A stretch of DNA of 64,000 nt from the NCBI RefSeq assembly GCF_051020955.1, contig NC_135013.1:42847087-42911086 (forward strand). Direction: 5' to 3'. Under the pieces are notes generated by a model. It was not told where the DNA came from, ran no database searches, and was given only the letters and a program-made list of their open reading frames with translations. Source of the stretch: Megalopta genalis (Eukaryota; Arthropoda; Insecta; Hymenoptera; Halictidae). Made by a program: the position numbers and the translations under genes. Every line of letters begins with the position of its first letter. Within the stretch, counting starts at the first letter, position 1. Positions 58,629 through 64,000 of the stretch are shown piece after piece.

Positions 58629-59050
58629 GGTTTTACATTCCAAATTAATCATTTTGTAGGTCATATTTGTCTTTTCAAATTAATTCCTTTGGAAATAATA
58701 TTCATTTGTCTGCAAATAAAGTTAACCCTTTTGTAGCTCCTACTCATTTATTTGTAAATGAAATTGATCCTTTTGCAATTAGAAGTAACCTATTTGTAAT
58801 TATTTATAATAAAATCCGTGTTGAGAAGATTAATTGATTGATCTGTGAAAAGGTATTAAGTTGATTTGCAAAAAATGTGCAGGATCTATTATTATATTAA
58901 TGTGTATATTAATTTTATTAATATTAATAATTATATTAATTTGTATATTAACATAAATTATATTAACTTATAGTAATTATCTATTATTATATTAATTTGA
59001 AGTGTAAGATGGTAAATATGATCTGCTAGAAATGAAGTTGCATCTTCGTA
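58629..59050. mobile_element. Second member of the CAGGTTTTACA palindromic MITE family
   Basis: Left end ACAGGTTTTACATTCCAAAT then TAATCATTTTGTAGGTCATA matches the left end at 22865. The right part, reverse-complemented, AAGATGCAACTTCATTTC then TAGCAGATCATATTTA, matches the right end there. Internal motifs like CCTTTTGCAATTAG and TTTGTAAATGA recur. A (TATTAATAT)n tract has expanded near 58890-59000. The left flank is TA. Confidence 0.65.
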
Positions 59051-59925
59051 AAACTTAAATTGTGCAGATAAATTGATAAAAAGATAATTAACACTGAACT
59101 TTTTGTTGAATGATTAACCTACCGATCCATTAAATGCCCCAAATGATACAAAAAGTGATGAGTTCAATAAGTGAACACTGAACACCCTCCACTAAATGAA
59201 TGAATTTCTGTATTTCATAAAAAAGTAACGTTCATCATACCCTTACCCCATTTAAATTTATACAATAGTTATATTTTACAGCAGATGGCATTTTCTAAAA
59301 ATATATCAATTTAATTACATACTCATGCAGTGATCGTTTGACATGTTTTTCACTAAATCTTATATTACTCATTTAAAAAAAGCTACATCGCTGATTTTAT
59401 ACACTTATGACAAAATCTTATTACATTCCGTTATTTTATGTGTTTCTTTAAGAATGATGTTGCATTATTTTCAACCTACATATTTCGAAAGAAAATGAAC
59501 TTCTACTTTACTTTAGTTTGTTGCAATAGTCTAGTTATAACTATGAAAAGATGCTAGAATTGATGTTGAAAAAACTTAGTAGTAAAAATATTATGTTATT
59601 CGAAGCTCATTACAGTCTGAAATTTAGCCACAAGCAGGATAGTGGAGCCGGTTACTGTAGGGTGACCAATTACTATGGGTTTGGTCATTTTTGGGCATAA
59701 TTATCTTTACATTTATCGAATGAGACATATTAAATCTTTTTATTCAAAACTAAAATAAAAGACTGAAAAAATGTAATATGTCTTATTCGAGAAGTATAAA
59801 TATAAATATAAATAAATATAATGGCTGAAAACAAACCAAATGTACAGGAATTAATTTTAGAGTATGCTGTTTGTTTTGTCATGGAGAATACATATCTAAG
59901 GAAATTACAGTAAAAATAATAAATA
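59051..59925. other. AT-rich non-genic stretch
   Basis: The 59697-59870 segment (TTTATCGAATGAGACATATT, AATGTAATATGTCTTATTCG, GAAAACAAACCAAATGTACA) is homologous to 62715-62868, part of the long-TIR family interior. No gene recognised. Confidence 0.4.
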
Positions 59926-60828
59926 CAATAAATTCTCTCCAATTACACTGTCCGACAAAATCAAACTTTTTTTCTGATTTCCTATAGCCACTATGAAATT
60001 CTTGTAGAGCTTCACTCCCCGAACAAGAATCCGAAAACCGAATTGCTCCAACACCCTCAATTTTTGAAAAAATCGAACTTTTGTAAAAACCTAACATTTT
60101 CGACAAAAATGAGGTATTGCATGAAAAGTACAAACGTTAGAAAGTTCTAATCGATCTCAAAAGATAGAGGAAAGTTTTCCGAATATAGTGATATACAATT
60201 TATTAATTGTTTTTGGTCTTAAATAACTATAAATTAATGTCAAAGTTTAAAGAAGTTTCGACGTGCGCAATTTCTCCGCAATATTTTTGTATTTTTACGA
60301 AAAGTTCTTTATTCAGCACGAAAACTCCACCTAGGATAGGATTCTGTAGACATTTCTGAAGAAGAAACGGCCCGAACGAAGTGTCGGAACGATGTACATT
60401 TTGAGTAGGCCGAGAAAATGTTCGTCGGCAACATGTACACGATGTTTTGCCGCCATGTGCTTTGCTGCACGCTTCTCTCTGTCCGACAGGGCCGAAAGCT
60501 ATGCGTAATCAACGCCGATGGAGGGATCCAATGGGACACCCACTTTTGGGTTTTTACAAAAACTCGTTTTTTTTCGAAAATTGAGGGTGATGAAGCAATT
60601 CGGTTTTCAGATCCTTGATCGGGGAGTGAAGCTCCACAAGAATTTCATAGTGGCTATAGGAAATCAAAAATCGTGTCGGACAGTGTTATCGCTCAGTTTG
60701 TATACAAAAATAGACAACAAAAGGAGATACGATTTTATCGTTTTCATCGTTGTTGACAATCGGGGACTACATTCCCATATTATCCATGTTTATTTATAAG
60801 CTGAGCGACAATTGTGGAGAATTCACTG
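59926..60828. mobile_element. 903-bp foldback element with pogo-like ends, TA-flanked
   Basis: Left end CAATAAATTCTCTCCAATTA and right end, reverse-complemented, CAGTGAATTCTCCACAATTG; TA flanks both (59924-59925 and 60829-60830). The arms 59951-60093 and 60557-60686 are long inverted copies (shared block GAGCTTCACTCCCC and its inverse). The right arm has about 140 extra bases (60687-60828) homologous to half of the hairpin MITEs at 18192 and 39410, including CGTTGTTGACAATCGG. The centre (60300-60540) is GC-richer with short open frames but no transposase motif. Confidence 0.82.
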
Positions 60829-60830
60829 TA

Positions 60831-61300
60831 TTGAGAGCCTGTTCCTACAACGGTAACTATATCCGTAAACAGAATAACGAGTTCTATAAGTTAATAAAGT
60901 TTCAATAGAATCGGTGATCCCAAGGCCTTGCGCCGGGTGCAATGGACCCTCCCTAATAGTAAAGATGAATATGTGTGACGGCTACTGCCCGAAGGCTCGA
61001 GATGTTTATTGCCTTGGCACGTCCACCCCTTGCTCCGTAATACCCAATCCATTCAAAATCTGAAACGTTGAACCAAACGCCATTGGCTCAAGTGCTAACA
61101 ACCTCGTTTATCTTTATTCGACCGGGTCGTGAAAGTTCTTATGATCCAAAACAAGGAAGTCACGATGGTAAGAAGCAGAGAATGATAACGTTACATTAAC
61201 TCGTTGGATCCTGAATGGTACTCGGCCAGTGACCTCGTCCAGACGACACGAGGAAAATATTTTACCAAAGGGTTCATCCCGTCGATAAATAAAGTTATTA
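60831..61300 (+). other. GC-richer block ending in AATAAAG(TTATTATTA), possible retrotransposon 3' end
   Basis: From about 60915 the composition becomes GC-rich (CCCAAGGCCTTGCGCCGGG and onward) and the block ends at ATAAATAAAGTTATTATTATT, resembling the 3' UTR and short-repeat tail of insect non-LTR elements. No reading frame with RT or nuclease motifs is visible. The assignment is tentative. Confidence 0.3.
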
Positions 61301-61476
61301 TTATTACTTTGAATTTATTTTTAAATCGTTCTAAGTGAATAAATCGTTTCTAGTCATTTTTCAATCATTTGAAGTGAACAAATTGAACTGGATTAATTTT
61401 AGGCGAATGAAAATCGCGTAAATAGAATCCGCGAGTACAAAAGAAAACATATTGGAAATAAAAAATAGTATAAGTT

Positions 61477-61869
61477 TTAGAAATACATATTTATTTCACA
61501 TAGCTGAACAAAAAAATAATTATGACATTTCGGAAAAGAAAAGTAAATTTCTTTCGAGATCACTGTGTCGCTACTGTAATTTGAAGCAATCAACATTTTC
61601 TTTTTAATTGGCACAAACTCATCATCTTTATCGCTTGAAATATGTAGAAGTTCGAGTTCATTTTCATTGTTGATGTAAATTTTTTCAGACGATTCTTTCT
61701 CCATATTCTCTTTTACCAAGTTTTCATAAATTTGCAGATATTCGCCGCGACATGTCATTAAATTATGTCAAAACTTGAAAGCTCGTTCAATGTTTGGATC
61801 GATGTCTATAATATCGCTTTCCAATATTTTGGCTAATTCACGCGCTTTACGAAGATTTACTGACGGCAT
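61477..61869 (-). pseudogene. pogo/Tigger-type transposase, C-terminal remnant
   Basis: Reading on the minus strand from the ATG at 61869: MPSVNLRKARELAKILESDI then IDIDPNIERAFKF, one in-frame stop, then HNLMTCRGEYLQIYENLVK and an acidic tail with NELELLHISSDKDDEF, and the frame ends at 61477. The order (helical LAK/DIDPNIERxFKF, a YxxIYENL segment, an acidic tail) resembles the C-terminal end of pogo/Tigger transposases as I remember it; this is not checked by alignment. The catalytic domain and DNA-binding domain are missing, and coding sequence starts directly next to TIR-like DNA, as in an internally deleted element. Dead copy. Confidence 0.55.
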
Positions 61870-61950
61870 AAATTCTGATCGCGTAAATTGATATCGCGTA
61901 TCAAAAATAACCGCGTAAGAAAGTGTCGCGTAAATTGAGAGACGGGTCTG
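61870..61950 (-). mobile_element. Terminal inverted repeat region of the deleted pogo-like element
   Basis: Reverse-complemented from 61950 the sequence reads CAGACCCGTCTCTCAATTTA, CGCGACACTTTCTTACGCGG and then TCAATTTACGCGATCAGA: a CAG start with repeated ATTTACGCG motifs, like pogo/Tigger ends. Matching CGCGTAAAT motifs lie past the 3' end of the coding remnant (61418-61430), but a clean second terminus was not found; the flank here is CA rather than TA. Confidence 0.5.
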
Positions 61951-62538
61951 CACCAGTCCCTTAGGGATCCTCGAGAGTGTATCTCGTGGGATTGCGATGA
62001 AGACCTCCACAGATTTCATTGAAGAACAAGATCACTAACCTCATGGAAGCCAATGCAGCGTCAAGAGCGTAAATGTGTTTTCGTCGTTAGGATATAAATG
62101 TGTATGTAGTCGGCAAAGATTCAGAGTTCAGAGCAGAAGAGAATCGGTCGAGACAATATTATGATGTCTGTCGCCAGCGTAACATCGAAGATTCGAGTCA
62201 TCTTATATCGAATAAGTTTCCGTATGAGCAACGATTCAATCTCGCCGGTGAACTTCTTACATACTAGCAATCTCGGTAGCCAGATAACCACCTCGTAGAA
62301 AACATGGAGGCACGCTACGACTGACATTAACCTGATACATATTATCCATGTGAGATGCTCATGGATCCCGAATGGATAAAGATACTTTCTGATTAAAATG
62401 TACGAAAATTTGTCAACGATAGGTATTTACTAGACTGTGGGCACTCCCGACACTAAATGCCCAGGTGAGTACTCTCGGCACTAGATCGCCACGTGGGTAT
62501 TCCCGGTGGGTATTCCCACACGGGTACTCCCGGGTTAA
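61951..62538. other. Non-genic stretch
   Basis: At 62430-62535 a short imperfect tandem of GGGTAYTCCCGG/GGGTATTCCCAC motifs occurs (four or five units of about 20-25 bp). No gene recognised. Confidence 0.4.
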
Positions 62539-62544
62539 TATAAT

Positions 62545-62870
62545 TGCACACCTTTTGAAACGGAATAACTTTCTTAGAATTGTATAAACGCGTTAAGAGA
62601 CAAAAATCAACTGCAAAAATTCGCAGAAAATCAAAATCATTAATGACACTGTAACTGAAAAAGAAGAAGTTAAAATATATGATAATAATTGCTGTACTTT
62701 TGGTTTGTTTTCGGTCGTAGTTAACTTCAAATTTATCGAATGAAACATACTAAATGTTTTTCTTAAAAAATATACAAAATAAAAGAATAAGAAAATGTAA
62801 TACATATGTCTTTTATTCGATAAATATAAAGTTAATTTCGACCGAAAACAAACCGAAGGCACAACAATTG
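62545..62870. mobile_element. Partial long-TIR family member with internal hairpin
   Basis: It starts CACACCTTTTGAAACGGAAT then AACTTTCTTAGAATTG, like the family TIR. It contains a palindrome, 62697-62755 against 62812-62868 (arms with GGTTTGTTTTCGGTCG and its inverse CGACCGAAAACAAACC). The other end is not found. Confidence 0.55.
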
Positions 62871-64000
62871 GTGCAAACAATAACTGGCGCTACTAAACTA
62901 TATTAAAATAAAAATGAATTTTGAAAACCAGTCAGAAATTAGTGTCACCGACGCGGCACTTAACGAATTTTTCGGGAATCCGCCGGGGTCACGATCTGAT
63001 CTTGAAACTAATTTTCATCTTTTCATTTCGACTCCATATTTTCGAAATCTCGCACATCTTTAAAAACTATAACGGGAAAATTTTCGGGAAACCTGACACT
63101 TTTGTGATCCCAAATATTTTCGGAAATTCCGAAAATTTCGAAGTCTCGTTCCGACTTCCGGGAAAAATTCTTTTCCCATTCCGACCCGACGTTATCGAAA
63201 TCCCGCACACTTCTACTTAAACAGTATTATAGATATTCGTGGTGCAACCGGAACATTAATGCAAAGAACATCTGAATATTATTATGCAACAATAGCGAGC
63301 GCATCAATCTGAACTCGTTATTAAATAAGATCATAATAGCATTTTAAGTATACTTTCAACGTATTTGTCAATTTTTTACACTGAATTGGTTTCACCGCAG
63401 GCATCGAAGGTATGCTATTGTGTAACAGATTGTATATCGATTCCATAACCGTAATATGTAGTAGGCTTCGGTTCTGGTGCCTTTTCTATAACGATTTTAC
63501 AGCTGTTATAAAACATGTTCCAGGCTTTTGAAAAACGTTCCTCTGCTAACGATCTTCTCCGATACATACGAAGCTTAGATTGTCAACTTTGCAGTTCTAA
63601 TCACTGTGGCACCAATACCACAACTGATATCGAAACCGTTATTACAACTAACATGGCGTCGATATTAGAACAGATATTACGACATTTATGGAACCGATAT
63701 TAGAACTGTTATCGGAATCGATATGCAAGAACTGTTTCAGCTTGTAACTGTTACGGTCCGTCTTGCGATCACACTTTTTAAATACACTTGTTATATATGG
63801 CTGAATTAAAATTTTTTTCGTTTTCTTCATTTTTCATTTAACGCTCCGTTGTCATACTGAGTGCAAATAAACCACATTTTTTGAGAAAATTAAATTAACA
63901 ATTAATTCGATACATTTGGAAGTGAAATATCGAATTCTAATGAAGAAAACAATGTTCTAGAATGTTCAAATTATATTCTGAAATTTTTGGGTGTCAATAG
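62871..64000. other. Non-genic stretch
   Basis: At 63020-63200 the motif TTTCGGGAA/TTTTCGGAAATTCCGAAAAT recurs in both orientations, producing open frames on both strands (99 codons plus, 61 codons minus) that I take as chance. At 63600-63720 short repeats of GATATTAGAAC/CGATATTAGAACT occur. No gene recognised. Confidence 0.4.

Noticed and set aside
62921..63220. 99-codon plus-strand ORF
   Set aside because: Driven by repeated TTTTCGGGAA/TTTCGGAAATT motifs; an overlapping minus-strand frame is open for the same reason.

Overview
This is an AT-rich eukaryotic intergenic (or deep intronic) stretch, most likely from an insect and plausibly a hymenopteran such as an ant. The reasons are the roughly 70% A+T background with scattered GC-richer islands, the absence of any long open reading frame, and a dense load of Tc1/mariner, pogo-like, piggyBac-like and other small DNA transposons with a few retroelement fragments. 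The species assignment is an inference; no host gene is recognised that would fix it. I found no tRNA, rRNA or CRISPR array and nothing prokaryotic.

Layout. 1-8.6 kb: a TA-flanked inverted-repeat MITE (1726-1905), a GC-rich island with a possible coding exon (about 3471-3756), a possible signal-peptide exon (5172-5300), and the 3' part of a dead Jockey-like non-LTR retrotransposon (about 7905-8559). 9-20.5 kb: a GA microsatellite, a piggyBac-type MITE (11474-11627), two nested-looking hairpins (12454-12745), a complete but dead Tc1-like transposon with intact termini (13100-14630), an unclassified inverted-repeat element (17165-17594), a TTAA-flanked piggyBac MITE (17899-18180) ten bases from a pogo-like hairpin MITE (18192-18401), and a second, very degraded Tc1 transposase relic (about 19200-19480). 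20.5-34 kb: palindromic MITEs, an internally deleted mariner with perfect 30-bp ends (29015-29595), and minisatellites. 34-48 kb: a 771-bp TA-flanked element (34528-35298), a non-autonomous element at 37712-38707 whose ends look like Transib/RAG recombination signals, a second hairpin MITE (39410-39601), and a 931-bp long-TIR element (46267-47197). 48-64 kb: a 112-bp-period tandem repeat, nested inverted repeats (54716-55682), a solo LTR with a 5-bp target duplication (57081-57784), a 903-bp foldback element (59926-60828), and an internally deleted pogo/Tigger-type element (61477-61950).

One short element family, about 190 bp with GACTGCGGAT ends, recurs across the whole window (at least six two-ended copies and many single ends). 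The window is therefore best read as a transposon graveyard rather than a set of cooperating genes. Almost every ORF over 60 codons is either a transposase/RT remnant or chance. The most interesting single object is the 996-bp element at 37712-38707: CACAGTG/CACAATG heptamers, 12-bp spacers and ACAAAAAGC nonamers at both ends, flanked by a CGTCG direct repeat.
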